Source of the DNA: FEN-1088 sp031407985
GTDB lineage: Bacteria; Myxococcota_A; Polyangia; Fen-1088
Length of the DNA: 42,823 nt
Direction: 5' to 3'
Assembly (NCBI GenBank): GCA_031407985.1
Contig: JANOJB010000185.1
Location: 1 to 42,823, forward strand
Shown here: in pieces, positions 16,553 through 25,272 of the stretch
Layout of the letters: each line of letters opens with the position of its first letter
How positions within the stretch are numbered: position 1 is the first letter of the stretch
Position numbers and translations under genes: made by a program
Notes under the pieces: generated by a model
What the model saw: the letters and a program-made list of their open reading frames with translations, nothing else
Told to the model about the DNA's origin: nothing
Databases searched by the model: none

Positions 16553-17989
16553 ATGCGCGGCGTGGTGTTGGCCCTTTCGATTGCCGCTGTCGCGGGTGTG
16601 TCGGTGTGGCTGTTGATTCGGTCAGGGCGGAGTTCGGATGCCGATCGGACACGCGCCGAGATCGCTGTTGATATCGAACGGGGAGCCATCGGCGATCTCG
16701 GTCGGGCGCAAGCGCGCGGCCGGCGTTTGATTGTCGCGAATCCGAATGACGGCGAAGCCGCGGCCTTGCTTGCCTTTGCCGATGTCATGCTGGCGGTCGA
16801 CTACGGCATTGATACAGCGCGGGAGGCGGAAGCCGTCCTTGGGGCCATTCGCAAGCGGGAGGAATCGCCTGAAGCCGTCTCGGGCATCGAGGGCGCGGCG
16901 CGTGCGCTGCTCTTGCTTCACCGGGGTCAGCGGGAAGCCGCCGCACGCCAGGCCACGGCCGCGACAACAGCCGCGCCCAGTAGCCCGCATACCCTGTATG
17001 CGCTTGGGCGCGCGCGGGCCTTCGGCGGCGATCTGCGGAATGCGGCGCGCGCGTTGGAGGCGGCGATCGTTCGGACTCCAGGCTTCTCCGCGGCTCGCGT
17101 CGCGTGGGCCGAGGTGCGGTTGGATCTCGGCGACGCCGCCGGCGCACGTGCGGCGCTGGATGCCGTGCTGGCACGTTCACCCGGGGATCTGCGCGCACGG
17201 CTGTTACTGGACGAAGCCGAACAGGCTCTGGGTGTCGTTGGGGGCGGGGCGTTGTCCGGCGCATGTCCCGCCGTTCAAGGAAACTGGCCGCCGGTCTTTG
17301 TTCAGGCCAGCTGCGCGTTGGCCCGGGCGGGTCGTGCACGACGATCCGGGGCGCGGGCAGAGGCCTTGCGCGACGTCAAGACGGCGGCGGCTCTTGTCCC
17401 CGACCAGCCGCGCCTGCTGGGCCGGACAGCCGAGATGTTGGCCCAAATCGGTGCCGTCGATCGGGCGGTCGCGCTGACGGAGCGTGCGCGACGTTTGGCC
17501 GCGCCCGAGATGCCGGCGCTGGCGTGGGCCAACGCGGCCATCGCGCTTGGTCGGGGCCGGGCAGCGGTGTTGCCGACTGGTCCGCGCCCCGCGGATCCCG
17601 AGATCCGGCTTCTGATCACGCGCGCCGCACTGGCCGCGGGAGGCCTCGGGGAGTTGCGACTTGCGTTGGAGGCCCAAGGCAAACTGGCGCTGGCGGACGA
17701 CACGGATCTGCTGCTGTTCGCACGGCTCCACGAAGCACCCCCGCCCAGCGGCGCGGCCCCCGAAAGCGACGATCCCGTGCGTGCGTATGTCGACGGCCTT
17801 GCTGCCCAGTTCAGGGGCGATCTGCCGGAAGCGGCCGAACGCTTCTGGCACGCGTTGTCTGGTCATGGCGACGCTTGCCGCGCGGCGGGTGAATACGTGG
17901 CCACGTTGCGTACCCTGAAGGCCCCTGCTGATCCCGCGGCGTGGCGCGCGCTGCGTGCCGAGAACACGGGTTGCGTGAATTTGCGCTAG
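16553..17989 (+). CDS. Membrane-anchored TPR-repeat protein
   Basis: About 478 residues. An N-terminal hydrophobic helix (GVVLALSIAAVAGVSVWLLI) anchors a long Ala-rich helical region. Typical TPR pairs are visible: ALGRARAFGGDLRNAARALEAAIVRTPGFSAA and LDLGDAAGARAALDAVLARSPGDLRAR, and later AEALRDVKTAAALVPDQPRLL. Start is uncertain: ATG 16553 is chosen, GTG 16532 is an alternative, and neither has a clear ribosome-binding site. It may be co-transcribed with the lysine-tailed lipoprotein 82 bases upstream. A scaffold role is all that can be inferred. Confidence 0.75.
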   Translation: MRGVVLALSIAAVAGVSVWLLIRSGRSSDADRTRAEIAVDIERGAIGDLGRAQARGRRLIVANPNDGEAAALLAFADVMLAVDYGIDTAREAEAVLGAIRKREESPEAVSGIEGAARALLLLHRGQREAAARQATAATTAAPSSPHTLYALGRARAFGGDLRNAARALEAAIVRTPGFSAARVAWAEVRLDLGDAAGARAALDAVLARSPGDLRARLLLDEAEQALGVVGGGALSGACPAVQGNWPPVFVQASCALARAGRARRSGARAEALRDVKTAAALVPDQPRLLGRTAEMLAQIGAVDRAVALTERARRLAAPEMPALAWANAAIALGRGRAAVLPTGPRPADPEIRLLITRAALAAGGLGELRLALEAQGKLALADDTDLLLFARLHEAPPPSGAAPESDDPVRAYVDGLAAQFRGDLPEAAERFWHALSGHGDACRAAGEYVATLRTLKAPADPAAWRALRAENTGCVNLR

Positions 17990-18011
17990 GGCAGCGCTAA
18001 GGGCAGCGCTA
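17983..18011. repeat. Short repeat and hairpin between convergent genes
   Basis: GGGCAGCGCTA occurs at 17989-17999 and 18001-18011, and GCGCT-AGGGC-AGCGC (17983-17997) can pair as a 5-bp stem over the TPR gene's stop codon. No T-run follows, so any terminator role is weak. Confidence 0.4.
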
Positions 18012-18040
18012 GCGCGGAACAGCTGACGCGGCAACTGCTC

Positions 18041-18985
18041 CTACAGCGACGGTTCGCTGGCTTCGGCAGCTTGTGCGGTCACGGCGTTCGGCGCGCCCTC
18101 GCCGGGCTCGGGGACCAGCGCTTGCGCCGCCGCCTCGCCGTGCGATTGGTCGTGTTCGGCGCCCTCGCCGTCCATGCGATCCTGTCCGTAGTCGATCCAG
18201 CGCGAGCGGTATTCGCGCACGTCGACGTGGATGAATCCCGAGACCGGGTAGTACCCGAGGCCCGGGACCCCCATCGATTCGGCGAGATCCCGCGCCATCA
18301 GCGGGGTCAGGCCGGGAATGCGGATGTCCGCCGCCATGCCGCGCGTGTGGTAACTGAGCCGCGCCCGCGAGTACATGGGCGCGCGGAAGCCCGACACCAG
18401 GATGATCTTCTGTTTCGTGCGTTCGGCGATCCGGTATAGCAATTCGATCAGGCGCGGATCGATCGGCGTTTCGGCCGTCGTGTGCAGGCAGCGCATCAGA
18501 TGACGAAACTTGCGGTAGGCGTCCGCCTCCATTTCTCCGGTCGCCAGACTGAACCTGACCTCCATCTCTTCGCCGTTGTTCGAGGCCTGCACGACGAATC
18601 GTCCCGTCGGCCCCGCGGGCGCGCGCGTGGGTCCCATCCCCGACGGACCCCGACGGTCGGCCGACGAGGTGTCGCTGTCGTTCCCGCCCGAACCAAGCGC
18701 GACGCTGTCGGCGGCCTGCACCATGGCACGCACGCGACGCTCCAGCGCGTAACGCGTGTCGCTCAATTTCCACGAGCCGCACGCCAGAATCACCGTGGCC
18801 ACGGCGAGAACGCCACCGACCACCAGGACCACGGTCGGCAGCGACGCGGGTAGCGAAATGGTGCGGATGGGACGGCTGGGATCGCTGGTGATCACGATGC
18901 GCAACCGCGCGCGTGGTGTCTTGCTTTGTTCCTTGCGTATCCTGCGCAGGTCGAAAGCGGGATCGGGCGGGGGCCGCTGGGCCAT
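18041..18985 (-). CDS. DUF882/YcbK-like (M15-fold) peptidase domain protein
   Basis: 314 residues. A cytoplasmic Arg-rich N-terminus, one membrane helix (about 45-68, PASLPTVVLVVGGVLAVATVI), a linker, and a periplasmic DUF882 domain. VSGFRAPMYSRAR, SYHTRGMAADI (near 213) and GFIHVDV (near 252) give the His-x6-Asp ... His zinc site of the M15/DUF882 fold, so it is likely a murein endopeptidase or binding protein. The C-terminal ~50 residues are acidic and low in complexity. It starts six bases after the bactofilin stop, so the two form an operon and may work together on local cell-wall shape. Confidence 0.82.
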   Translation of the reverse strand: MAQRPPPDPAFDLRRIRKEQSKTPRARLRIVITSDPSRPIRTISLPASLPTVVLVVGGVLAVATVILACGSWKLSDTRYALERRVRAMVQAADSVALGSGGNDSDTSSADRRGPSGMGPTRAPAGPTGRFVVQASNNGEEMEVRFSLATGEMEADAYRKFRHLMRCLHTTAETPIDPRLIELLYRIAERTKQKIILVSGFRAPMYSRARLSYHTRGMAADIRIPGLTPLMARDLAESMGVPGLGYYPVSGFIHVDVREYRSRWIDYGQDRMDGEGAEHDQSHGEAAAQALVPEPGEGAPNAVTAQAAEASEPSL

Positions 18986-18991
18986 GATCAG

Positions 18992-19474
18992 CTAGCTGGC
19001 GTGACTCAGTTCAACGCCGTAGGCGGGAACGTCGTCGATTTGTTCCACGGAGGCCAAGGTTTGTGCTGCCTGATGGGCATGTGGCGCCGCCAGCGCGTGT
19101 CCGGGCGCCGTTTCCGTGCCCATATGACTGGTCCCGCGGAAGATACCCCCGGTTTCGATGCGCACGCTCTGCGCGTCGATATCGCCTTCGATCTTTCCCG
19201 ACGCCATGATTTCCAGGTGTCCCGAGCAAATCACATTGCCCAGCACTTGACCGGCGACCACCACGTCGGTGCCGCGGACGTTACCGCGCACCGCGCCGCT
19301 TTCGCCAATCACCACCGCCGATCGCGATTCGACCGAGCCCTCGACCCAACCGTCGATCCTGAACGCGCCGTCGGCGCTTAGATCGCCGCGGCATAGGCTG
19401 GTGCGGGCCAGGATGTTTTCGATCTCGTCCCGGGTGGCCGTCTTGTGCTTGTCAGATTTCGATCGCCATCCCAT
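18992..19474 (-). CDS. Bactofilin (polymer-forming cytoskeletal protein)
   Basis: 160 residues from the ATG at 19474, which has a strong AAGGAGG five to six bases upstream; the longer open frame to 19681 has none. The core has repeated short beta strands ending in Gly (GAFRIDGWVEGSV, VVIGESGAVRGNVRGTDVVVAGQVLGNV, LEIMASGKIEGDIDAQSVRIETGGIFRG) that form the right-handed beta-helix of bactofilins (DUF583). Flanks are polar; the C-terminal tail is Ala/His-rich. Bactofilins form non-nucleotide filaments on the membrane and often sit next to genes for peptidoglycan hydrolases, as here. Confidence 0.93.
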   Translation of the reverse strand: MGWRSKSDKHKTATRDEIENILARTSLCRGDLSADGAFRIDGWVEGSVESRSAVVIGESGAVRGNVRGTDVVVAGQVLGNVICSGHLEIMASGKIEGDIDAQSVRIETGGIFRGTSHMGTETAPGHALAAPHAHQAAQTLASVEQIDDVPAYGVELSHAS

Positions 19475-19883
19475 CTCATCCTCCTTGGCAAGGGCCACTG
19501 GCATTCCGCGGCCTGTTCGTCGCAATTCGCCGGACGTTTCATCGGTGGATTTGGGGTTCCACTGAAGGCCGGATGCCCTCCTTGGCGGCGTGGTCAGGCA
19601 GACAGGGATCCCGATTCGGCAATTCCCGCGCACACCCGGTTTCTGACCCGTTTGGGCCGGGTTCGCGGTACCTGAGGACATGCAGATCGGACCAACCGCG
19701 TCATCCTGGCCCGCGTTTGTTCGCCACGGTTGGCGATTGCCTGTTGGATCCCGTTACGGTGTCGATTTGTTGACCGTTTCCACGGTCGGCTTGTCACTGC
19801 TAAACAAGGATTGTTATGACCACAGGCCTGGGTGCCCATCAAGCGCCGTTAGGTCGTCCTTCAATCAGCGGGACTAACATAAT
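19475..19883. other. 409-bp intergenic region between divergent genes
   Basis: Between the bactofilin operon (minus) and the pseudokinase gene (plus). I see no convincing gene; short open frames here lack ribosome-binding sites and family likeness. It should hold both promoters. A 4-bp inverted repeat ACCG-TTTCCA-CGGT lies near 19772-19785 and a possible promoter near 19791-19820. Confidence 0.6.
19791..19820 (+). promoter_or_regulatory. Possible sigma-70-type promoter of the pseudokinase gene
   Basis: TTGTCA (19791-19796), an 18-base spacer and TATGAC (19815-19820) match the -35/-10 consensus at five and four positions. Transcription would begin about 60 bases before the ATG at 19884. In a high-GC genome this is an AT-rich patch, but the evidence is consensus only. 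Confidence 0.3.
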
Positions 19884-21557
19884 ATGATGCCAGGCATTTT
19901 GAATGTTCGGGGGGCTCTGGGAGGCCAGTGGTACACGCTGTTGCGTCCGTTGACGGAGGGCTCAAGCGCGCTGTTCGAGGCCAGGCGGGACGGTCTTTCA
20001 GAAGACTGCGTCGTGCGTTTGTTCCCGGAGATCGGCGCCGGCACCGAGGCGGCCCAGCGCATCGAAATCGGCGCTCGGTCCGCGTTGGAGCTGCGTTTGG
20101 TGGGCGTTGCGCAGGTGGTGGATTTCAATGGGAGCGAGCAGCCCGTGTTCGTCGCGATGGAGCGGATTGGCGGCCGTTCGCTGGAAAAGGTGATGGCAGA
20201 GGACGGGATCTTTCCCCTTCCCCGGGCGGCCGAGCTGGTTGGCCAGGTTGCCAACGCGTTGGCGGCGGGGCACACGATCGGTATCGGCCATGGGGATCTG
20301 CATCCTGGCGCGATTCGGTTGATGACGGACGAAATCGGCCGGGTGGTGACGAAGCTGGTCGGTCTTGGATGGGCGGGGGAGGCCCGCGTCGCCAGCAGCG
20401 ACCACCGCCACGCGGTTTACCGCGCGCCCGAACAGAGGCCCGGAAACCAAGCCACGACGAAGACCGCCGATGCCAGCGCGGATCAGTTCGCGCTGGCGGC
20501 CATCGCTTACGAAATGCTTGCGGGGTGTTCGTACCTTTCCGAGGAGAGCAGCGATCTGGCTGATCCCGAGGCCCGCCGTTGGCGTCAGCCGCCGCGGGTC
20601 GCGGAAATGGTTCTGGGTCTTCCGGCGGGTGTCGACGACGTTTTGCGTCGAGCCTTGTCCTATGAGCCAGGGGCACGATTCGCAAGCGTGAGTGAATTCG
20701 CGCTGGCGCTGGCAGGTGTGGCGGACGTTCAGGATCGCGTGACGCCGGTTTTCGCACCCCTGCCCGGCGTGACGCCGCCGCTTACCAGCGGGGATCGCGA
20801 CGATTGGCCGACACCGCTTCCGGCGAAGCCTACTTCGCGGCAGCCGCTTTCCGCGAAGGCCGTCTTTCCGACGGTCGCCAGCGAGGATCCCAGCGATTGG
20901 TTGTCGCCATTTTCAGCCGGAGGTCTTCAGGAAGACGACGATCGGGCGACACCGCCTCCGGTGAAGGCCGTGGCACCGACGGTCAGAAGCGAGGATCCCG
21001 CCGAATGGCTGACGCCTACGTCGGTGTTCCTGCCGGCTATCGATGTGGTCGAGATGATGCCCGTCGAGACCTTCGTTCCTCCGGCGCCCGCGTTGAATCT
21101 CTTGCCTGGCATGCCCCCCGCGCCCGCCTTCGCGGGCACCGGCGGCTTCATGTCGCCCGCGTTCGCGATTCCCAAGACGCGGATGTCGGGGCGGACCCAG
21201 CGCCTGTTCATGGCCGTCGGCGCGGCGCTGGTGATAGCGGCCGGCGGCATCGTGGTGGCAAACGTGAATGGATCGGATCCGGTGCCGGCGCCGGTCGTGT
21301 TGCCCGCCGTTGAACGCAGGACCGAACCCACCGTCGAACCGTTGGCGCTGGCCGTGGTACCGCCGCGCGATCCGGTCAGGGTGGTCGCCGCCGTCACCGC
21401 GCCCGCGCGTGCGTCGTCGAAGCCCGCGCGTGCGTCGTCGAAAAAAGCCTCCCGGATCGGCAAGCGAAAGTACAGGGCCAGTCGCCAGCGCGCGCGTGCG
21501 CGCCATCATGCCAGTGCGCGCGATCGGGTGGTCGCCCACCGTGCACGTTCGCGCTGA
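19884..21557 (+). CDS. STK-fold pseudokinase with Pro/Trp repeats and one TM helix
   Basis: 557 residues. Residues about 15-275 follow the Ser/Thr kinase order: PVFVAMERIGGRSLEKVM (hinge), GHGDLHPGAI (HRDLKPxN loop), VGLGWAG (DFG position), YRAPEQ (APE) and DQFALAAIAYEMLAG. The Gly-rich loop is absent, the beta-3 Lys is Arg (VVRLF), the loop Asn is Ala and DFG is GLG, so it should not phosphorylate. Residues about 300-385 hold three related segments built on D.W.(S/T)P with KAV.PTV. A membrane helix lies near 439-461, followed by an Arg/Lys/Ala-rich C-terminal tail that would be periplasmic. Two adjacent ATGs (19884, 19887); no strong ribosome-binding site. Confidence 0.8.
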   Translation: MMPGILNVRGALGGQWYTLLRPLTEGSSALFEARRDGLSEDCVVRLFPEIGAGTEAAQRIEIGARSALELRLVGVAQVVDFNGSEQPVFVAMERIGGRSLEKVMAEDGIFPLPRAAELVGQVANALAAGHTIGIGHGDLHPGAIRLMTDEIGRVVTKLVGLGWAGEARVASSDHRHAVYRAPEQRPGNQATTKTADASADQFALAAIAYEMLAGCSYLSEESSDLADPEARRWRQPPRVAEMVLGLPAGVDDVLRRALSYEPGARFASVSEFALALAGVADVQDRVTPVFAPLPGVTPPLTSGDRDDWPTPLPAKPTSRQPLSAKAVFPTVASEDPSDWLSPFSAGGLQEDDDRATPPPVKAVAPTVRSEDPAEWLTPTSVFLPAIDVVEMMPVETFVPPAPALNLLPGMPPAPAFAGTGGFMSPAFAIPKTRMSGRTQRLFMAVGAALVIAAGGIVVANVNGSDPVPAPVVLPAVERRTEPTVEPLALAVVPPRDPVRVVAAVTAPARASSKPARASSKKASRIGKRKYRASRQRARARHHASARDRVVAHRARSR

Positions 21558-21624
21558 CTTTTGTGCCCGTTGATGCGCGCATGCCCGCCGATGCGCGCGC
21601 ACGCCGAGCATCGAATTTCTGACG

Positions 21625-23844
21625 TCAGGGGATCGTCGGCGGTGGCGGTGGCGGTGGCGGTGGCGGCGGTGGCGGTGGCGCGGTGACCGCTGGCGGTGGC
21701 GCGTCCGGAACGCCCGGCGGCGGCGGCACCTTGGGAGGAACGGGGACATCCGTGTCCTTCTGCACGCACGCCGACAGATCGAAGAACAGGAATTCCAGCG
21801 CCTTTTCCTGCGCGGACAGCATCGTTCCGCGGCATCCGTCCGGGAAGGCCATGGTGGAATTGGATATATCCGTTTTGTCGCCCACCGCCGCCGGTGCCGC
21901 GTTCAGGTGGACGTCGGTGAACACCGCGCGCCCGCACTGCATATCGGCCGCGGTCCCGACCGGCGTGTTGAACGTCAGGTACTGAATTCCTGGACGCTGC
22001 GGGGTGACCGGATCGTTCGTGTTCTTCTCGATCGAGATCCAGGCCTGGCTGGTCGCGGTGTTGACCGCGGTCGCGGTGTGCTGCGGCTCATGAACCACCA
22101 ACTGACCGCGCGTCGTGGAGGCGCCCCGGGCGACCATCCAGTCGGCCAGCGCCGCGCCCTTGGGAAATGTCGTGTTGATCGTCGATGTGATGGGGCTGGG
22201 CGGCTTGGTGTTCGGGTCCAGGTATGTGGCGGTGGTGGGCCACGGCGCTGGGCCTTTGCGCAGGAAGTAGGAATGCAGGTGGTCGAGGAACAGGCGCCCG
22301 CCGGCGTCGGCATAGGATTTGACGTTGGCGAGGTAGGGGACCTTGACCTCACCGAACTGGCTGCCCTCGCACGAGAACATCAGGAGGTCGTAGCCCAGCA
22401 TCTTCGGCGTGCTGCCCCACAGGGCCGTGGCCCAGGGAAACCTGCCGCCGCCCAGGGCAGCGTTGAACTGAATGGCACCCGGTCCGTCGCTGCCGGGCGT
22501 GGCGGCGGGATCGCCGCCTGCGTACAGGTTGATGCGACCGCTGCCCGTGTCCAGGGTGAACTCGCTGTCGGCGACGCCGATTTTTCTTAGCAGGCATTCC
22601 AGTGCGTCGGAGTTGCCCGTGGTTACGGCGATCTTGGGAATGTTGCCTTCGGTTTTGTTGCGTGGCAGGCGGGTCAAATTGACGTCGGTGATCGGGGTGT
22701 CGACGCAACTGGCGACGTTGGGGATGGTGACTTGCCGCCGCCATTTTCCGACCTGGATCACCAGCGGGATGTTGGTGCCGGTCGGAACATTTTCCAGTTT
22801 GAAACGCCCATTGACGTCGCTGAGCGCGGTCGCGATGGGTTTCCCAGACAGCGTGACATTGCAGCGATCGCAGGACGCTCCCGTCGGGATCGGTTCCAGC
22901 GCCGCGTTGGGAATGTACGCGACGACGTTGTACAGCGGCGTGACACCGGCAGGGTCATAGATGGTTCCGCTGACGGTGGTCGTGGTGGTGCCCGTGCACT
23001 TCGCGACGTTGCACTGGATTCCCGTGCAGGCCGTTCCGGCCGTCGCCCCCGGACATACGCCGGCCTGCGCGCCGGTACCGCAGGCCAAACCGCCCGGGCA
23101 AGCCGGGCAGTCGAGCGCGCCGCCGCACCCGTTGCCGATGCGCCCACAATACTGGCCACCACCCATAGGCGCGCAGGTGATCGGTGTGCAGTTGGTCGGC
23201 GCGCAGACGTTCGGCACGACGCCCCCGCAAGTCAGGCCGGCGCCGCAGTCCCCGCAGCCGAGCGTGCCGCCGCAGCCGTCACCGACGGTGCCGCAGTACC
23301 GCGCGGTCGTTGAAGCGCAACTGAGCGGCGTGCAGTTGGACAGCGTGCAGACACCCGACGTGCAGATCTGTCCCGCGGGACACGCGCCGCATTCCAGTTC
23401 GCGGCCGCAGCCGTCACCCACCTTGCCGCAGTAGCGGCCGTTGGCGGGCTGGCAGGACAGCGTCGCGCAGGTGGCCCCACCGACGCAGCGGCCCGCTTCG
23501 CACGCCTTGTCCCCCATGCAGATTCCGCAGTCCTGCGTGCTGCCGCAGCCATCGCCGATCACGCCGCAGTACTGCCCGCCTGTCGGGGCGCAAGACACCT
23601 TCGTTGTGCATGTGGCGGGCGCGGCGGCATCACCGCGGGGCGTGACCGTGGTGGCGACGTCGGTCGCCGCCGAGGTGTCGTTGCCAGCGGAGGGCGCGTC
23701 GGTTGAACCCGCTGCCGCGTCGGGCGTTGTTGTTGCCTGGCTGGTTGATACGCGCGCGCAGCCGCTGGTGCCCATGCCCACCGGTAAGGTGGCGACCAGG
23801 ATCAGAATCGCCAATGTTGTTCGGGGTTTCGAGCGGTACGACAT
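21625..23844 (-). CDS. Cys-repeat lipoprotein with carboxypeptidase-regulatory-like and ThuA-like regions
   Basis: 739 residues; ATG at 23844 has GAGGAG upstream. Export signal with a cysteine at GTSGC suggests a lipoprotein. After a Thr/Ala linker there are four ~45-residue cysteine modules, each with YCG..G(D/N)GCG...CG.C (for example QYCGVIGDGCG, RYCGKVGDGCG, RYCGTVGDGCG, QYCGRIGNGCG). Then a beta-sandwich like carboxypeptidase regulatory domains (VSGTIYDPAG, ALSDVNGRFKLENVPTG), and a region (IAVTTGNSDALECLL, YDLLMFSCEG, YADAGGRLFLDHLH) reminiscent of ThuA/glutamine-amidotransferase-like folds. It ends in a poly-proline run. Such proteins are frequent in myxobacteria and of unknown function. 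Automatic names for them should be treated with caution. Confidence 0.8.
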   Translation of the reverse strand: MSYRSKPRTTLAILILVATLPVGMGTSGCARVSTSQATTTPDAAAGSTDAPSAGNDTSAATDVATTVTPRGDAAAPATCTTKVSCAPTGGQYCGVIGDGCGSTQDCGICMGDKACEAGRCVGGATCATLSCQPANGRYCGKVGDGCGRELECGACPAGQICTSGVCTLSNCTPLSCASTTARYCGTVGDGCGGTLGCGDCGAGLTCGGVVPNVCAPTNCTPITCAPMGGGQYCGRIGNGCGGALDCPACPGGLACGTGAQAGVCPGATAGTACTGIQCNVAKCTGTTTTTVSGTIYDPAGVTPLYNVVAYIPNAALEPIPTGASCDRCNVTLSGKPIATALSDVNGRFKLENVPTGTNIPLVIQVGKWRRQVTIPNVASCVDTPITDVNLTRLPRNKTEGNIPKIAVTTGNSDALECLLRKIGVADSEFTLDTGSGRINLYAGGDPAATPGSDGPGAIQFNAALGGGRFPWATALWGSTPKMLGYDLLMFSCEGSQFGEVKVPYLANVKSYADAGGRLFLDHLHSYFLRKGPAPWPTTATYLDPNTKPPSPITSTINTTFPKGAALADWMVARGASTTRGQLVVHEPQHTATAVNTATSQAWISIEKNTNDPVTPQRPGIQYLTFNTPVGTAADMQCGRAVFTDVHLNAAPAAVGDKTDISNSTMAFPDGCRGTMLSAQEKALEFLFFDLSACVQKDTDVPVPPKVPPPPGVPDAPPPAVTAPPPPPPPPPPPPPPTIP
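21637..21681. repeat. GGTGGC simple repeat
   Basis: About 45 bases of near-perfect GGTGGC units encode, on the minus strand, the poly-proline end of the Cys-repeat lipoprotein. Slippage here would change the length of the tail. Confidence 0.8.
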
Positions 23845-23988
23845 GGCATCGACTCCTCGCGTGGGTGCGGCCCGTGGTTTCGATGTGACGGGATCTCCCT
23901 ATGCGGTGTCCGGGCACCCACGGTAGGGCTCACACCGTGTGCCGTCGCTTGTTCGGCCGTCTTGCACCCGCGCCGTGCAGCCGCGAAC

Positions 23989-24819
23989 ATGGCCGCCGTG
24001 GCCAAGGGGAAGGTTCAGCTTGATGGTTTCAGCGTTGCCGGTGTCGAGACCGCCATCGAGGTTCCCAATTTCGGCGTGGTCCTGGACATGGGCCGGTGTT
24101 CGCGCACGGCGGTGAATCAGCCGGTGGTGATCGTCAGTCACGGCCACCTGGATCACGCGGGGGCGCTTGCGCACCACGCTTCACGTCGGGCGATGATGAA
24201 ACTGGGCGAATCCACGTACCTGGTCCCGGCGGCGATCGCGCCCGATGTCGAACGTCTGTTCAACGCGGCGGGGGAGCTGGATGGTCACCCGATCCCACGC
24301 AAGGTCGTGGCGCTGGAGCCGGGTCAGGATTTCGCGCTGCCGGGCAAGAAGTGGGTCAGGCCCTTCTCCACGTTTCACGTGGTGCCCAGTCAGGGCTACA
24401 CCGTCTGGGAGCGCCGCCATCGCCTGCGGCAGGAGTTTCAGGGCATGCCGGGGGCCGAGCTGGCGCAACTGCGCGCGCGCGGTGTCGAGATCGATTCGCC
24501 GCACGAGGTGCCTCTGCTTTCATTCACGGGGGACACACGGGTCGACGTCCTGGAACACGTCGAGGAACTGCGGTGGACCGAGACGCTGATCATGGAGACA
24601 ACATTTCTCGACGATCGCATATCGATCGAGGACGCCCGGTCGATGGGTCATGTGCACCTTGACGAGGTCCTTCAGCGTGTCGACCTGCTTCCACCGGGCG
24701 ATATTGTCTTTTGTCATTTCTCGGCTCGGCATCTTCCCGGCGAGGTGCAGCGGATTCTGGCCGAGCGGCTGCCTGCCCTGCTCAAAGAACGGGTTCGCGG
24801 CTTTGGCGCGGATTCTTGA
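23989..24819 (+). CDS. RNase Z-like metallo-beta-lactamase-fold protein
   Basis: 276 residues from the ATG at 23989 (TTG 23962 is an alternative). The metal-binding SHGHLDHAG is present, followed by a Ser/Thr-rich central region, SFTGDTR (metal Asp), and HFSARHLPGEV near the end, which corresponds to the HFSxRY region of tRNase Z. The chain lacks the long exosite arm, and one expected mid-chain histidine (HVVPSQGYTVWERRH) sits in an unusual setting. Likely a phosphodiesterase or nuclease acting on RNA or a small nucleotide. Stand-alone gene between two minus-strand neighbours. Confidence 0.82.
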   Translation: MAAVAKGKVQLDGFSVAGVETAIEVPNFGVVLDMGRCSRTAVNQPVVIVSHGHLDHAGALAHHASRRAMMKLGESTYLVPAAIAPDVERLFNAAGELDGHPIPRKVVALEPGQDFALPGKKWVRPFSTFHVVPSQGYTVWERRHRLRQEFQGMPGAELAQLRARGVEIDSPHEVPLLSFTGDTRVDVLEHVEELRWTETLIMETTFLDDRISIEDARSMGHVHLDEVLQRVDLLPPGDIVFCHFSARHLPGEVQRILAERLPALLKERVRGFGADS

Positions 24820-24828
24820 TCGTCGTGC

Positions 24829-25272
24829 TCACGGTCGTTGGCCAGAGACCACGAACGGGTTCGTGACCCGCACCGCGCCGTATTGTCTCCCGTCCTGAAA
24901 ATCTTCGGACAGCAGCTCACCGAGCCCATAGTGTTCGGCATAGGCCCATAGGTGGGCGTCAAACCAGGACAGCCGATAGGCGGACATGCCCCGAAGGGCC
25001 GTACGCACGATCTGTTCGTTCGGATAAAGCACCTCGTATTGGTGCAAGAACTCTTCAGCCTCGCGTATGGCGTCCTGCACCGAAAGCAGGGGAGCCCCAC
25101 CGCCCAGCGGCCGGGTCACGACCGCGACAAACTCGACGATCGCCTGGTGTGGCAGGCGCACCGAATTGTCGGCGATGCCACGACGGAGGATGTCGGTCGC
25201 GCGTGCCTGCTTGTCGGGAAAGCGGGGATCGTAGCGATAAACCAGAATATTGGTGTCAACCAGAGCTGCCAC
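24829..25272 (-). CDS. PIN-domain toxin (VapC-like)
   Basis: 147 residues, start GTG at 25272. PIN nuclease acidic residues are visible: VDTNILVY (Asp6), AIVEFVAV (Glu), LSWFDAHLWA (Asp) and LLSEDFQDG (Asp), the standard four-residue metal site of VapC ribonucleases that cleave tRNA or rRNA. The start lies inside the antitoxin gene, which it overlaps by 17 bases, as in many toxin-antitoxin pairs. The target is unknown. Confidence 0.9.
   Translation of the reverse strand: MAALVDTNILVYRYDPRFPDKQARATDILRRGIADNSVRLPHQAIVEFVAVVTRPLGGGAPLLSVQDAIREAEEFLHQYEVLYPNEQIVRTALRGMSAYRLSWFDAHLWAYAEHYGLGELLSEDFQDGRQYGAVRVTNPFVVSGQRP

Noticed and set aside
17983..18011. Rho-independent terminator after the TPR gene
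   Set aside because: The stem is 5 bp with no T-run on either strand.
22961..23434. Plus-strand open frame rich in Pro/Gln opposite the Cys-repeat lipoprotein
   Set aside because: Its repeats mirror the Cys modules on the other strand; no ribosome-binding site or family.
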